Origin: Flavobacteriales bacterium
GTDB lineage: Bacteria; Bacteroidota; Bacteroidia; Flavobacteriales_D; Crocinitomicaceae
Assembly (NCBI GenBank): GCA_947500755.1
Contig: CANMTO010000007.1
Coordinates: 1-64,000 of the forward strand
DNA length: 64,000 nt
Reading direction: 5' to 3'
Notes under the pieces: generated by a model
The model's input: only the letters and a program-made list of their open reading frames with translations
The model's database searches: none
What the model was told of the DNA's origin: nothing
Translations under genes and position numbers: made by a program
Shown here: positions 9,683 through 18,736 of the stretch, piece after piece
Numbering within the stretch: the stretch's first letter is position 1
Layout: each line of letters opens with the position of its first letter

Positions 9683-11044
9683 TTATGAAGGGGTATTTGT
9701 CCATGTTGCATGGTTTTTAATAAAATCGAATAGAAGTCGAACCCCATATCCTGTTCCTCCTTTTGGGCGATAATACTTAGGTACTTCCAACCATGTTGGG
9801 CCGGCAACGTCAAGGTGAATATAAGGCGCTTTCACAAAGGTCTCAAGAAACTTCCCGGCAGTAATCATTCCGGCATCTGCCCCGCCGATGTTTTTTAAAT
9901 CTGCGATTTCAGATTTCATGGGCTCTAAATAATCATCCCAAAACGGAAAGGGAACCACTCGTTCATGGGTTTCAATGCCTGATGTTTGCAAGTAATCTAT
10001 CGCTGCCGGGCTTGCATTCCCCATGGCGATAGATGCTGAAGTACCGATTGCTCTTAGTGCCGCCCCGGTAAGAGTAGCTGCGCTCAGTACCAATTCGGGT
10101 TTGAATTTATCGGCATAAGAAAGTGCGTCGGCGAGTATCATTCTTCCTTCCGCATCCGTGTTGAGTACCTCAACGGTAGTGCCATTAAACATGGTGATGA
10201 TGTCTCCTGGCGCATACGCTTCGCCGCCCGGCCTATTATCTGTGGCTGGAATAAGGCCAATTACTTCTACGGGAACGGCTAATTCAGAAAGCATGTATAT
10301 TGCTCCCGCTACTAAGGCGGCCCCAGCCATATCGCTTTTCATGGTGTCCATGCTATTCGGTGTTGGCTTTAGGCTCAGCCCTCCGGTATCGTATACCACC
10401 CCTTTGCCTACTAAAACAATGGGTTTCTTGTTGCTTGGCTTGGAAGGTTTATAGTGAATTACGGTAAAGGTTGGCGGGGTTATTGAGCCTTTATTCACCG
10501 CGAGCAAGCCTCCCATTTTCATAGATTTAATCTTGGTATGATTGAGAATATCTACCGAACAATACTTAGACTGACAACGTGCTTTAATCGCCTTTGCGAA
10601 ATCCACGGCATTCAGATGTGAAACTGGTAAATTAACCATATCTCTGGTCCAAGTAACGGCGGTAGCCATAACCTTTAACTGATTTATTTGACCTTTTGTG
10701 AGTGTTTTTGGAACTTCAACCGTTGTTAACGTTGGGGTGCTTTTCTTCGTTAGAAATTGATCAAATCGATAATCCGCTAGGAGCAACCCTTCAAGAATTG
10801 CAACTAAATTTTCTTCTATGTCGAACGCCAAGGTGCTTATTTCTTGCTGAAGCAAGCGATAGATTTCCGCTCCTACAATTCGCTGTTTTTCAAGTGATTC
10901 CTTGAATAAGGTTGGTGAAATAACCAGCTCCCAAATAATACCTTTGCTGTAATCCCAAAAGGCACCTTCTTTGAACGCATAATTCGGGGCTAATTTAACG
11001 TAGGTGCGTTCTTTCGCGGAAGAGGTATATTTAATTTCTATCAT
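9683..11044 (-). CDS. pepA: leucyl aminopeptidase, M17 family
   Basis: Cytosolic zinc/manganese exopeptidase removing N-terminal residues. The 453-aa product has a divergent N-terminal domain and a conserved C-terminal catalytic domain: VGKGVVYDTGGLSLK (residues 212-226, metal-binding K214 and D219) and the signature NTDAEGRM at 295-302. It lies 15 nt after mutY and one base before pdxA. It could be described more cautiously as a general M17 peptidase, since substrate preference is not visible. Confidence 0.94.
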   Translation of the reverse strand: MIEIKYTSSAKERTYVKLAPNYAFKEGAFWDYSKGIIWELVISPTLFKESLEKQRIVGAEIYRLLQQEISTLAFDIEENLVAILEGLLLADYRFDQFLTKKSTPTLTTVEVPKTLTKGQINQLKVMATAVTWTRDMVNLPVSHLNAVDFAKAIKARCQSKYCSVDILNHTKIKSMKMGGLLAVNKGSITPPTFTVIHYKPSKPSNKKPIVLVGKGVVYDTGGLSLKPTPNSMDTMKSDMAGAALVAGAIYMLSELAVPVEVIGLIPATDNRPGGEAYAPGDIITMFNGTTVEVLNTDAEGRMILADALSYADKFKPELVLSAATLTGAALRAIGTSASIAMGNASPAAIDYLQTSGIETHERVVPFPFWDDYLEPMKSEIADLKNIGGADAGMITAGKFLETFVKAPYIHLDVAGPTWLEVPKYYRPKGGTGYGVRLLFDFIKNHATWTNTPS

Positions 11045-11059
11045 GTTGCAAAATTAACA

Positions 11060-12085
11060 TTAAAACAAAGGGGCCAATTGATTTTCTACACGCGTTAAAA
11101 TCCGCGGTACTAATATGGGGGTTGGCAAATCGTACAGCTCGTCTCTTGAAAACCAAAATTCAGAGTTGGCCGGTGTGTGTTCTTGAGTCATTATTACGGC
11201 GTAATGAAGTCGTTGATGGCTTAGAATATGAATAGCTCGATCATTAATCACCTGACTTTCTTGGTTTATTTTAGCTAGAAACGCGGTCTCTGATGAGAAT
11301 TCGTCGAACGGAAAAAGAAACAAATTTTCCCAAATAGACCCCTTCTGCTGCTGTATCATTCTTATTTTACCATCCTGCAAGTGGACTTTGAACAATAAAA
11401 ACCGATTAATGGGTTTCTTTTTCGGTTTTTTAACGGGACGAAGGTGTTGTGTATTATTGATTCGAGCCAAGCAAACAGAGGCCAAAGGACAGGAAGCGCA
11501 AGAGGGAGATTTTGGTGTGCACACCATGGACCCAAAGTCCATCATGGCTTGGTTAAAATCACCAGGTCGAGAAGGGGATAAAATTTCATTAGCAAATTCC
11601 GTTATTGTGCGAGAGGTTTGGCTTGTTTCCACCGGATCAGAAAGATCCAGTAATCTCGAGACAATCCGTATCACATTTCCGTCAACTGCTGCAATGGCCT
11701 TGTTAAAAGAAATTGAGCTAAGGGCGGCTGCAGTATATTCCCCCACACCGGGTAGTTTTTTCAAGGCTAAAAACTCGCTAGGGAAAATACCGGAATGTGC
11801 GGTTATAATCTCTTGGGCCGCCTTGTGTAAGTTCCTTGCACGCGAATAATATCCCAATCCTTTCCATACGTTTAGCACTTCTTGCTCGGTTGCCGCCGCT
11901 AATGCATCAACGGACGGAAAGGCCTCAATCAATCGGTGAAAAAAAGGAGCCCCTTGTTCAACCCTAGTTTGCTGTAATACGACTTCGCTAATCCAAATAA
12001 AATAAGGGTTTTTAGAATCCCTCCAAGGTAAATTGCGTTTATTTTGGTCATACCACTCTAAGATTGCACGTTGAATATTAGCCAT
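11060..12085 (-). CDS. mutY: A/G-specific adenine glycosylase
   Basis: Removes adenine mispaired with 8-oxoguanine. In the 341-aa product the catalytic Glu is E34, the helix-hairpin-helix is LPGVGEYTAAA at 111-121 and the catalytic Asp is D135 in AAVDGNV. The [4Fe-4S] ligands have the typical C-X6-C-X2-C-X5-C spacing (C189, C196, C199, C205). A C-terminal NUDT1-like domain follows from about residue 225. It is the first gene of the minus-strand run to accC and diverges from HU. Confidence 0.96.
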   Translation of the reverse strand: MANIQRAILEWYDQNKRNLPWRDSKNPYFIWISEVVLQQTRVEQGAPFFHRLIEAFPSVDALAAATEQEVLNVWKGLGYYSRARNLHKAAQEIITAHSGIFPSEFLALKKLPGVGEYTAAALSSISFNKAIAAVDGNVIRIVSRLLDLSDPVETSQTSRTITEFANEILSPSRPGDFNQAMMDFGSMVCTPKSPSCASCPLASVCLARINNTQHLRPVKKPKKKPINRFLLFKVHLQDGKIRMIQQQKGSIWENLFLFPFDEFSSETAFLAKINQESQVINDRAIHILSHQRLHYAVIMTQEHTPANSEFWFSRDELYDLPTPILVPRILTRVENQLAPLF

Positions 12086-12143
12086 TTACGATTTTTTTTG
12101 ATGTTTTTTTAATAAAAATCAACGGTTACGTGGATTTCTACGT

Positions 12144-12151
12144 TATTTTTG
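12144..12151 (+). promoter_or_regulatory. candidate -7 element for the HU gene
   Basis: TATTTTTG matches TAnnTTTG and lies 46 nt upstream of the HU ATG at 12198, in the 112-bp divergent region between mutY and HU. A convincing -33 TTG is not seen. Confidence 0.4.
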
Positions 12152-12197
12152 TTCCGCGAAATTACAAATTGTCACACTTTATTAACATCAATCAAAA

Positions 12198-12488
12198 ATG
12201 ACTAAAGCAGATCTTATAGCGAAAATATCAGAAGAGACCGGATTAGAACGCAACGAGGTTTCTCGTGCTGTTGAATCAATGATGGACTTCATTAAAACAT
12301 CGCTAACCAACGGTCAAAACGTTTATTTACGCGGATTTGGTAGCTTTGTGGTGCGTGAACGGAAGCAGAAAACCGGCCGTAACATCTCCAAAAACACTAC
12401 GATTATTATTCCTGCCCACAACATACCATCATTCAAACCAGCAAAAGTTTTCGTAGATCAAGTAAAAAACAAAGTAAAGGTTAAATAG
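12198..12488 (+). CDS. HU/IHF-family DNA-binding protein
   Basis: A 96-aa histone-like nucleoid protein. The sequence has the family N-terminal helices (MTKADLIAKISEETGLERNEV), the GFGSF turn and the DNA-minor-groove arm RKQKTGRNISKN, followed by IPAHNIPSFKPAK, typical of Bacteroidota HU. It is transcribed away from mutY and followed by a hairpin terminator at 12528-12553. Confidence 0.95.
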   Translation: MTKADLIAKISEETGLERNEVSRAVESMMDFIKTSLTNGQNVYLRGFGSFVVRERKQKTGRNISKNTTIIIPAHNIPSFKPAKVFVDQVKNKVKVK

Positions 12489-12494
12489 CCTTTT

Positions 12495-12526
12495 TTTGCA
12501 AATAATTTTTATTTGGCTTACCTTCG
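12495..12526 (+). promoter_or_regulatory. promoter for the small basic protein / RNase G/E unit
   Basis: TTTG at 12495-12498, a 20-nt spacer, then TACCTTCG at 12519-12526 (one mismatch to TAnnTTTG). Spacing fits the Bacteroidota sigma-A promoter. The expected start point falls at or inside the hairpin at 12528-12553, so the transcript would begin with that hairpin. Confidence 0.5.
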
Positions 12527-12527
12527 C

Positions 12528-12553
12528 ACTCCCTTAATTGGGAGTTTTTGTTT
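12528..12553 (+). terminator. intrinsic terminator after HU
   Basis: ACTCCC (12528-12533), loop TTAATT, GGGAGT (12540-12545), then a T-rich tail TTTTGTTTT. It lies 40 nt after the HU stop and directly downstream of a promoter-like sequence. Confidence 0.65.
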
Positions 12554-12590
12554 TATTAGAGATTCTACAACACTTAAAAATATATTGACC

Positions 12591-12683
12591 ATGCCAAGCG
12601 GTAAAAAAAGAAAAAGACATAAGATGGCTACGCACAAGCGTAAGAAACGATTGAGAAAAAATCGTCACAAGAAGAAAAAATAA
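12591..12683 (+). CDS. 30-residue Lys/Arg/His-rich protein, possible ribosome-associated peptide
   Basis: An ATG-started frame of 30 codons ending in TAA: MPSGKKRKRHKMATHKRKKR followed by ten more mostly basic residues. About two thirds of residues are Lys, Arg or His. I recognise this type of mini-protein as conserved in Bacteroidota next to the Rne/Rng gene; its composition suggests rRNA binding. A small Bacteroidota-specific ribosomal protein (bL38) has been described in a Flavobacterium ribosome, but I cannot tell from sequence alone whether this is the same family. It lies 46 nt upstream of the RNase gene and has its own promoter-like sequence. Confidence 0.75.
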   Translation: MPSGKKRKRHKMATHKRKKRLRKNRHKKKK

Positions 12684-12729
12684 TTTTACAGTTAGTCTTA
12701 TTTGACCATAAGGGTCAAAAAATACTCCT

Positions 12730-14283
12730 TTGAGTTTAGAACTTATTGTAGATGTTCGGCCGAATGGTGTTTGGCTGGCATTGTTGCGTGAAGGGAAGCT
12801 GATTGAGCTTCATGAAGAACGGGGAAATTCAGATTTCGCTGTTGGTGATATTTATTTAGGTAAAATTCGCCGATTGTCCCCTAGCCTTAACGCGGCTTTT
12901 GTAGACGTGGGTTATGATCGAGATGCTTTTCTGCATTATTTAGATCTTGGCTCAAATTTTAATTCATTAAATAAATATACCAAAGAGGTTATTCGTGGGA
13001 AACAAAGTGTTCCTTCTCTTCAATACTTCAAGCTGGAGCCTGAACTTCAAAAGGAAGGAAAAATTGACTCCTTGCTGTCCTCTAGTCAGTTCGTGATGGT
13101 TCAGGTGGCCAAAGAGCCAATTTCTTCTAAAGGACCAAGACTTTCTTCCGAGATTACTTTGGCGGGAAGGTATATGGTGTTGGCTCCATTTTCATCAAAG
13201 ATTTCCGTTTCACAAAAAATTCGTTCCCACGAAGAAAAGAAGCGCCTTAAAGAGGTAATGGAGGGATTACTTCCTAAGAACTTCGGCGCAATTATCCGCA
13301 CCGTTGCTGAAAACAAAACTGCGGAAGATATTCAACAGGATTTAGCACAATTGTTGGAAAAATGGGATGCTATTTATAAAAACCTCAAAGGCAGTAATTC
13401 TCCAAAACGGATTCTTGGAGAAATCAATACCACCTCATCCATATTAAGGGATTTATTAAATGCAGACTTCAGTAATGTTCATGTAAATTCTTCGGAATTA
13501 TTTGAAGAAATCTCAACGTATGTTCAGCAAATTGCTCCCGGAAAAAACAGCATCGTTAAATTATACGATGGCCGTATTCCTATCTTCGAGCGGTATGGAA
13601 TCAACAAGCAAATAAAAGTGCTTTTTGGAAAAAAAGTACCTATGCCAAGTGGGGGTTATCTCATTATTGAACACACCGAGGCGATGCATGTGATTGATGT
13701 GAACAGCGGTAACCGAAAAGGGGCCGATGGCCAAGAGTCGAATGCGTTAGCAACCAATTTAGAAGCCGCTGAAGAAATTTCCCGCATCTTACAGTTGCGC
13801 GATATGGGGGGCATTATCTGTATCGATTTTATTGACTTGCATGACCGTGAAAACAATCGGATTTTGTATGATAAAATAAAATTGTTTATGAAGAATGATC
13901 GTGCAAAACACAACATCATTCCTCCTTCTAAATTTGGTGTGGTAGAAATTACCAGACAGCGTGTCAGAGAGGTGACCGAGATTGAAACCAATGAATCTTG
14001 CCCCACCTGCAATGGCTCCGGAGAAATACAAGCCAGCATTCTTTATGCGGAGGAAATCGAAAACAACTTGGCATACATGATTCAAGACCGTGGAATGAAA
14101 GGCTTTTCCCTACAGGTTCACCCCTATTTAGATGGGTATTTTAAAAAAGGAGGGCTTTTTAGGTCGATGCAATGGAAATGGTACTTTAAATTTAAAACGT
14201 GGATACCAATCACCCCGAATACGGCATTTCATATTTTGGAATACAAATTCGTTGACAAAAACCAAGAAATCATCCCTGAATAA
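12730..14283 (+). CDS. ribonuclease G/E family protein
   Basis: Single-strand-specific endoribonuclease for rRNA maturation and mRNA decay. The 517-aa product contains an S1-like RNA-binding insert near residues 35-130 and the RNase H-like catalytic part with the metal-binding aspartates in HVIDVNSGN and CIDFIDLHD. The zinc-link CPTC motif follows in ESCPTCNGSG. Length fits RNase G rather than E (no long C-terminal scaffold). The start must be the TTG at 12730: the next in-frame upstream codon series reaches a stop at 12709 with no ATG or GTG between. The stop overlaps the recX ATG by one base. Confidence 0.9.
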   Translation: MSLELIVDVRPNGVWLALLREGKLIELHEERGNSDFAVGDIYLGKIRRLSPSLNAAFVDVGYDRDAFLHYLDLGSNFNSLNKYTKEVIRGKQSVPSLQYFKLEPELQKEGKIDSLLSSSQFVMVQVAKEPISSKGPRLSSEITLAGRYMVLAPFSSKISVSQKIRSHEEKKRLKEVMEGLLPKNFGAIIRTVAENKTAEDIQQDLAQLLEKWDAIYKNLKGSNSPKRILGEINTTSSILRDLLNADFSNVHVNSSELFEEISTYVQQIAPGKNSIVKLYDGRIPIFERYGINKQIKVLFGKKVPMPSGGYLIIEHTEAMHVIDVNSGNRKGADGQESNALATNLEAAEEISRILQLRDMGGIICIDFIDLHDRENNRILYDKIKLFMKNDRAKHNIIPPSKFGVVEITRQRVREVTEIETNESCPTCNGSGEIQASILYAEEIENNLAYMIQDRGMKGFSLQVHPYLDGYFKKGGLFRSMQWKWYFKFKTWIPITPNTAFHILEYKFVDKNQEIIPE

Positions 14284-14738
14284 TGACCCTCGATGGTGTG
14301 GCTCATCGATTAATTATTGAAATGGAGCGCTTTTGTGCGTATCAAGAACGAAGCGCCTTTGAAATAAAGACCAAACTTTACCGCAAAGGGGCCACAGAAG
14401 CACAAGTTGAACTTGTGCTTACACACCTCATCTCCTCCAGTTTTTTAAATGAAGCTCGATTTGTAGAAGCTTTTGTGCAGGGAAAAAGCCGTATTAAGCA
14501 GTGGGGAGCACAACGCATAAAATCGGGGCTTATCTCACATCACATTTCGGAAACAGTGATTAATCGAGCACTTTCTTCCTTGTCAAAAACAGAAAACCAT
14601 GCTCACCTAAGGCGATGGTTGGAGAAAAAACAAAGCAGCTTAAAAAATGAAGCAGAAGGACCAAAGAAGCGCGCCAAAATCATTCGATTTTTACTTTCCA
14701 AAGGCTTTTCCTTGGATGAAATACTTAAGGAAGTTTAG
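14283..14738 (+). CDS. recX: regulatory protein RecX
   Basis: Modulator of RecA filaments. The 151-aa product is made of the three-helix repeats typical of RecX (YQERSAFEIKTKLYRKGATEAQVELVL; LNEARFVEAFVQGKSRIKQWGAQRIKS). The start codon overlaps the RNase stop (TAATG), implying coupled translation. The 3' end overlaps the lysS 3' end by 4 bp on the opposite strand. Confidence 0.88.
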   Translation: MTLDGVAHRLIIEMERFCAYQERSAFEIKTKLYRKGATEAQVELVLTHLISSSFLNEARFVEAFVQGKSRIKQWGAQRIKSGLISHHISETVINRALSSLSKTENHAHLRRWLEKKQSSLKNEAEGPKKRAKIIRFLLSKGFSLDEILKEV

Positions 14739-16423
14739 GCTTTTTTGATGTAAAGTACCTCTTCTAATTTGAATACTTTAAGGAGTTGATTCTTAGTTAA
14801 CAATTTTACACTTAAATCCCATTGTTTATTACTGCAATCAATCATTGCTCTAACATCTGCCAAGGGTGCTGGCTCGACTGAACATGCCTTTAAAATCTGC
14901 CGGTCTAATTCCGTTAAGTTAACCTGTTTTTCAGGGCGCATTTGTGGGAAAAACAGTACTTCTTGAATGGATTGATTATCCGTTAACAACATTACTAATC
15001 GATCCATTCCGATACCAATTCCAGAGGTTGGGGGCATGCCATATTCCAAGGCTCGAAGAAAATCTTGATCAATAAACATTGCCTCATCATCTCCACGCTC
15101 GGAAAGCGCTAGTTGCGCCTCAAATCGCTCGCGCTGATCAATGGGGTCATTCAGCTCTGAATAAGCGTTTGCTATTTCTTTACCATTAATCATGAGCTCA
15201 AAACGCTCCGTCAAGGCGGGGTTGGTACGGTGACGTTTACACAAGGGCGACATTTCTATGGGGTAATCAGTGATAAAGGTGGGATTGATGTACCTTGCCT
15301 CACATTTCTCCCCAAAAATTTCATCTATTAATTTTCCAACACCCATTTCTGGGGTAACGTCAATGCCTAACTCACGGCATAAATCGCGCAACGCTTCTTC
15401 TGTTTTTCCCTCAATATCAAACCCTGTATGCTCAAGGATTGCATCGCGCATACTGATTCGTTTGAATGGGGCTTTTAAGGAAATCTGTTGTTCCCCAACC
15501 GTAACCTCCGTTGTTAGACAAACGCTTAAAGCGATTTCTTCGATCAAGGACTCGGTGAAACTCATCATCCACTCGTAATCCTTGTATGCCACATACAATT
15601 CCATTACCGTAAATTCAGGGTTGTGGGTTCGATCCATGCCCTCGTTTCGGAAGTCTTTTGCGAATTCAAATACCCCATCGAATCCACCGACAATTAATCG
15701 TTTCAAATACAGTTCATTTGCAATACGCAAATACAATGGCATGTCTAAGGCGTTGTGATGCGTAATAAACGGCTTGGCGGTTGCTCCTCCGGGAATTGGT
15801 TGTAAAATTGGCGTTTCTACCTCTAAAAAACCAAAGCGGTCAAATGCCTTTCGTATCACTGAAAACACTTGAGACCGCTTGATAAAGGTGTCTTTCACCC
15901 CTGGATTAACTACTAAATCGACATAACGTTGTCGGTATCTCAATTCAGCATCTGTAAATCCGTCGTGCGTATTTCCTTCTGCATCTACTTTCGGCAAGGG
16001 GAGGGGTTTTAACGACTTGCTTAACATGGTTAAAGACGTGACATTGATGGAGGTTTCACCTACTTGAGTCTTGAACATCGTGCCTTCAATACCGATAAAA
16101 TCTCCTAAATCAAGTAGTTTTTTAAACACTTCATTGTATAGGGTTTTATCCTCACCTGGACAAAGTTCATCGCGATTAAAATACAGCTGTAGTCGTCCCG
16201 AACTGTCTTGCAACTCTGCAAACGAAGCCTTTCCCATGATGCGCTGACTCATCATCCTTCCCGCCATTTTCACGGGTTGATTTTCCACGTAGGCAGTCTT
16301 CACCGATGTGGCTAAATGTGAAACCTGAAATGCGGCAGCGGGATAGGGTTCAATGCCTAGTTCTCTTAATTTAGATAAGGAAGAGCGGCGTTGTACTTCT
16401 TGTTCGGATAGTTCTTGACTCAT
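14735..16423 (-). CDS. lysS: lysine--tRNA ligase, class II
   Basis: Charges tRNA-Lys. The 562-aa product has an N-terminal OB-fold anticodon-binding domain (VKMAGRMMSQRIMGKASFAEL) and class II motifs: motif 2 FRNEGMDRTHNPEFT and motif 3 GIGIGMDRLVML. It is about 60 residues longer than typical LysRS, with a C-terminal extension after motif 3 (EVLFFPQMRPEK onward). That extension is common in Bacteroidota enzymes and resembles a small winged-helix/HTH fold. Convergent with recX. Confidence 0.96.
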   Translation of the reverse strand: MSQELSEQEVQRRSSLSKLRELGIEPYPAAAFQVSHLATSVKTAYVENQPVKMAGRMMSQRIMGKASFAELQDSSGRLQLYFNRDELCPGEDKTLYNEVFKKLLDLGDFIGIEGTMFKTQVGETSINVTSLTMLSKSLKPLPLPKVDAEGNTHDGFTDAELRYRQRYVDLVVNPGVKDTFIKRSQVFSVIRKAFDRFGFLEVETPILQPIPGGATAKPFITHHNALDMPLYLRIANELYLKRLIVGGFDGVFEFAKDFRNEGMDRTHNPEFTVMELYVAYKDYEWMMSFTESLIEEIALSVCLTTEVTVGEQQISLKAPFKRISMRDAILEHTGFDIEGKTEEALRDLCRELGIDVTPEMGVGKLIDEIFGEKCEARYINPTFITDYPIEMSPLCKRHRTNPALTERFELMINGKEIANAYSELNDPIDQRERFEAQLALSERGDDEAMFIDQDFLRALEYGMPPTSGIGIGMDRLVMLLTDNQSIQEVLFFPQMRPEKQVNLTELDRQILKACSVEPAPLADVRAMIDCSNKQWDLSVKLLTKNQLLKVFKLEEVLYIKKA

Positions 16424-16443
16424 TCAATGTTTATTTAACGATG

Positions 16444-16451
16444 CAAAGATA
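16444..16451 (-). promoter_or_regulatory. -7 promoter element of lysS
   Basis: The minus strand reads TATCTTTG (perfect TAnnTTTG) 20 nt upstream of the lysS ATG at 16423, in the 44-bp gap to mgtE. The -33 element is unclear. Confidence 0.5.
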
Positions 16452-16467
16452 AGGGATGTTTAGACGC

Positions 16468-17829
16468 TTATAAATTAAAAAGGAGCATTCCGATGCTAAA
16501 ATAGATAAACAGTCCGATAATGTCATTCAATGTGGTGACGAAGGGTCCTATCGCCAAGGCGGGATCAATGCGATATCGATGCAACAGCATCGGGAACAAG
16601 GTGCCAAAGGTTGCTGCAAAAACGATGACGGTGAGTAAAGACAAACTAACCACTGTTGCAAGCTGAATGCCCGAAAACACGGAGGCAACACCGAAAATTA
16701 AACCCGATAATATAATGCCATTCATTAGCCCAACCCCTGCCTCCCGAAGTAATCTAGGAAAAATTCGTGTTAACCCATGGTCGCCTTTAGCAATAGACTG
16801 CACAACAATCGCGGAAGACTGAACCCCCACATTGCCCCCCATGGCAGTAATTAGCGGAATAAAAAATGCGAGGGCTGGTAATTTAGAAATCCCTCCTTCA
16901 AAACTTGAAATCACTTTAGCGCCAATGGTTCCCCCTACCATGGCAAGGATCAACCATGGAAGCCTTGAAAACCCAGATTTCCAAAAGGACGAATTGGCAT
17001 CTGTACGGTCGCTAATACCGGTAGCCATTTTAAAGTCTTTATCGGCTTCATCCCGAATATAATCTACCACATCATCTAGGGTAATCCTACCCACCAATTT
17101 ACTTTGATAGTCTACCACAGGAATAGAAACCAGGTCGTATTTTTCCATGATCCAGGCAACCTTTTCTGACGTATCGCTTGTTTTAACCTTGATGATGTTT
17201 TTTGATTGATAGAGTTCTTGTATGGTAGTTCGAGTGTCTGCAAACAAGAGGCGTTTCAAGGAGAGTACGCCCACCAATTGATCCGATTCGTTAACCACAA
17301 AAATATTGTAGACTTTTTCAACATCTTCTGCCTGCTTCCTTAATTCAATCAAGGCACGTCTAACGGTCCACTCCACATGCGCTTGAAAAAACTCTTTTTG
17401 CATGAGTCCCCCAGCAGTATCTTCGTCATAATTCAATAAATCCACGATGTCTTCGGCCGCGTCATCATCTTCCATTTGAGAAATAACCTCATGGATTTGA
17501 TCTTTGGGGAGTTCCGCTAAAATGTCGGCGGCATCGTCTGAATCTAAGTTCTCGAGTTGATCTGCAATTTCTTTTGATGACAAAGAAGCGATGAAGCGAT
17601 CGCGTACCTCTTCATCTAATTCCATTAAAACATCGGCTTGCAGGTCTTCGTCCTCCGCCAAATAATAGATATATTTTGCCTCTTCGTTTGATAGCTTGTC
17701 TAATATTTCGGCAATGTCTGCATAGTGTAGGTGTAACACCTGTTCGTTGAGCCATAGGGCGTCATCGTTAGCAACACGCAAACGTATTTCTTGAAGAAAG
17801 TCCTTAGTTAGTTCGTAGCTCATTAACAC
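16468..17829 (-). CDS. mgtE: magnesium transporter MgtE
   Basis: Inner-membrane Mg2+ channel. Domains in the 453-aa product: N-terminal MgtE superhelical domain (about 1-130, DSDDAADILAELP repeats), two CBS domains (about 135-260), and five transmembrane helices (about 285-453) with the pore-lining segment GGNVGVQSSAIVVQ. Two starts are possible (M1 or M3, MSYELTKD); they differ by two residues. In the family, the cytosolic acidic domain senses Mg2+ and gates the pore. Confidence 0.96.
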   Translation of the reverse strand: MLMSYELTKDFLQEIRLRVANDDALWLNEQVLHLHYADIAEILDKLSNEEAKYIYYLAEDEDLQADVLMELDEEVRDRFIASLSSKEIADQLENLDSDDAADILAELPKDQIHEVISQMEDDDAAEDIVDLLNYDEDTAGGLMQKEFFQAHVEWTVRRALIELRKQAEDVEKVYNIFVVNESDQLVGVLSLKRLLFADTRTTIQELYQSKNIIKVKTSDTSEKVAWIMEKYDLVSIPVVDYQSKLVGRITLDDVVDYIRDEADKDFKMATGISDRTDANSSFWKSGFSRLPWLILAMVGGTIGAKVISSFEGGISKLPALAFFIPLITAMGGNVGVQSSAIVVQSIAKGDHGLTRIFPRLLREAGVGLMNGIILSGLIFGVASVFSGIQLATVVSLSLLTVIVFAATFGTLFPMLLHRYRIDPALAIGPFVTTLNDIIGLFIYFSIGMLLFNL

Positions 17830-17902
17830 TTGGTATTATCCTTCCTTACGGAGTATGGAGTAAAAAGTTCTCTCCAGGACTGAAAAGAAGGTGCGGGAAT
17901 AA

Positions 17903-18631
17903 TTATTTGCCCTTCTTTTTCTTTTTATTATCCCCCTTTAAACGAGAAAGCAATTTGACGTTTGCTTTGGCCGAGTCGTATTTTTCGGTGATTTTAGACC
18001 AATCCATCAACCCCCACACGGCGGTTAAATAATCAGCTCTACGGTTTTGATAGTTTAAATAATATGCATGTTCCCAAACATCTATTCCTAACACTGGAAT
18101 GCCCCGAACTTCGCACACCCCCATTAGTGGATTGTCTTGGTTTGCGGTTGAGGTCACCTTCAAGGAACCCGTTGGAGTAACAATAAGCCAAGCCCAACCA
18201 GAACCAAAACGACTCATTGCGGCACTAAACATTTGCTTCTTAAGTGAATCTATATTGCCGAATTCTGCAATAATTGCCTCATTTAACGAGGATCCACAGG
18301 CGCTTTGACTTGATTTTGGAGCCAGAATTTCCCAGAACAAACTATGGTTATAATGCCCCCCCGCATTATTTCTAAGCGCATCGGCTGCAACCGGAGGAAT
18401 AGATAATAAAATTTCCTCCAATGACCTGCCGTCAAACATCGTTCCTTTAATGGCTTTGTTTAGATTGTTCACATAGGCCTGGTGATGTTTTGTTAGGTGG
18501 ATTTCCATCGTTTGTGCATCAATGTTTGGTGCATAATCACTGTATGCATAGGGCAATTTAGGGACCACAAACGATTGAGCGAATGACGACAAGGCCAGCA
18601 AGAGAACAAAAAGGAATAATTGATTGCGCAT
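17903..18631 (-). CDS. exported Fe/Mn-family superoxide dismutase
   Basis: Dismutates superoxide. All four metal ligands are visible: H45, H96 (NHSLFW), D184 and H188 (DVWEHAY). STANQDNPLMG and GGHYNHS resemble the Mn-type signature more than the Fe type, but cambialistic use cannot be excluded. The ATG at 18631 gives MRNQLFLFVLLLALSSFAQS, a clear signal peptide, unlike the cytosolic SodA/SodB. The protein ends in a Lys-rich tail (GDNKKKKKGK). Divergent from ileS. Export to the periplasm is inferred. Confidence 0.9.
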   Translation of the reverse strand: MRNQLFLFVLLLALSSFAQSFVVPKLPYAYSDYAPNIDAQTMEIHLTKHHQAYVNNLNKAIKGTMFDGRSLEEILLSIPPVAADALRNNAGGHYNHSLFWEILAPKSSQSACGSSLNEAIIAEFGNIDSLKKQMFSAAMSRFGSGWAWLIVTPTGSLKVTSTANQDNPLMGVCEVRGIPVLGIDVWEHAYYLNYQNRRADYLTAVWGLMDWSKITEKYDSAKANVKLLSRLKGDNKKKKKGK

Positions 18632-18703
18632 TTTTATTGGTAAAGTTACAAAAGATCTCAAAGCAGCTTCGGTAAAACCTGTCTGATTTTGCGCATTTCT
18701 TCG

Positions 18704-18711
18704 TATTTTTG
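18704..18711 (+). promoter_or_regulatory. candidate -7 element of ileS
   Basis: TATTTTTG matches TAnnTTTG, 25 nt upstream of the ileS ATG at 18737. A TTTTG lies at 18687-18691 but only 12 nt away, shorter than the usual spacing. Confidence 0.4.
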
Positions 18712-18736
18712 AACCCTTAATAAATTGACCACAATC

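Noticed and set aside
11388-11849. 153-codon frame antisense to mutY
   Set aside because: Opposite strand of a fully motif-supported gene; no domain or start signal.
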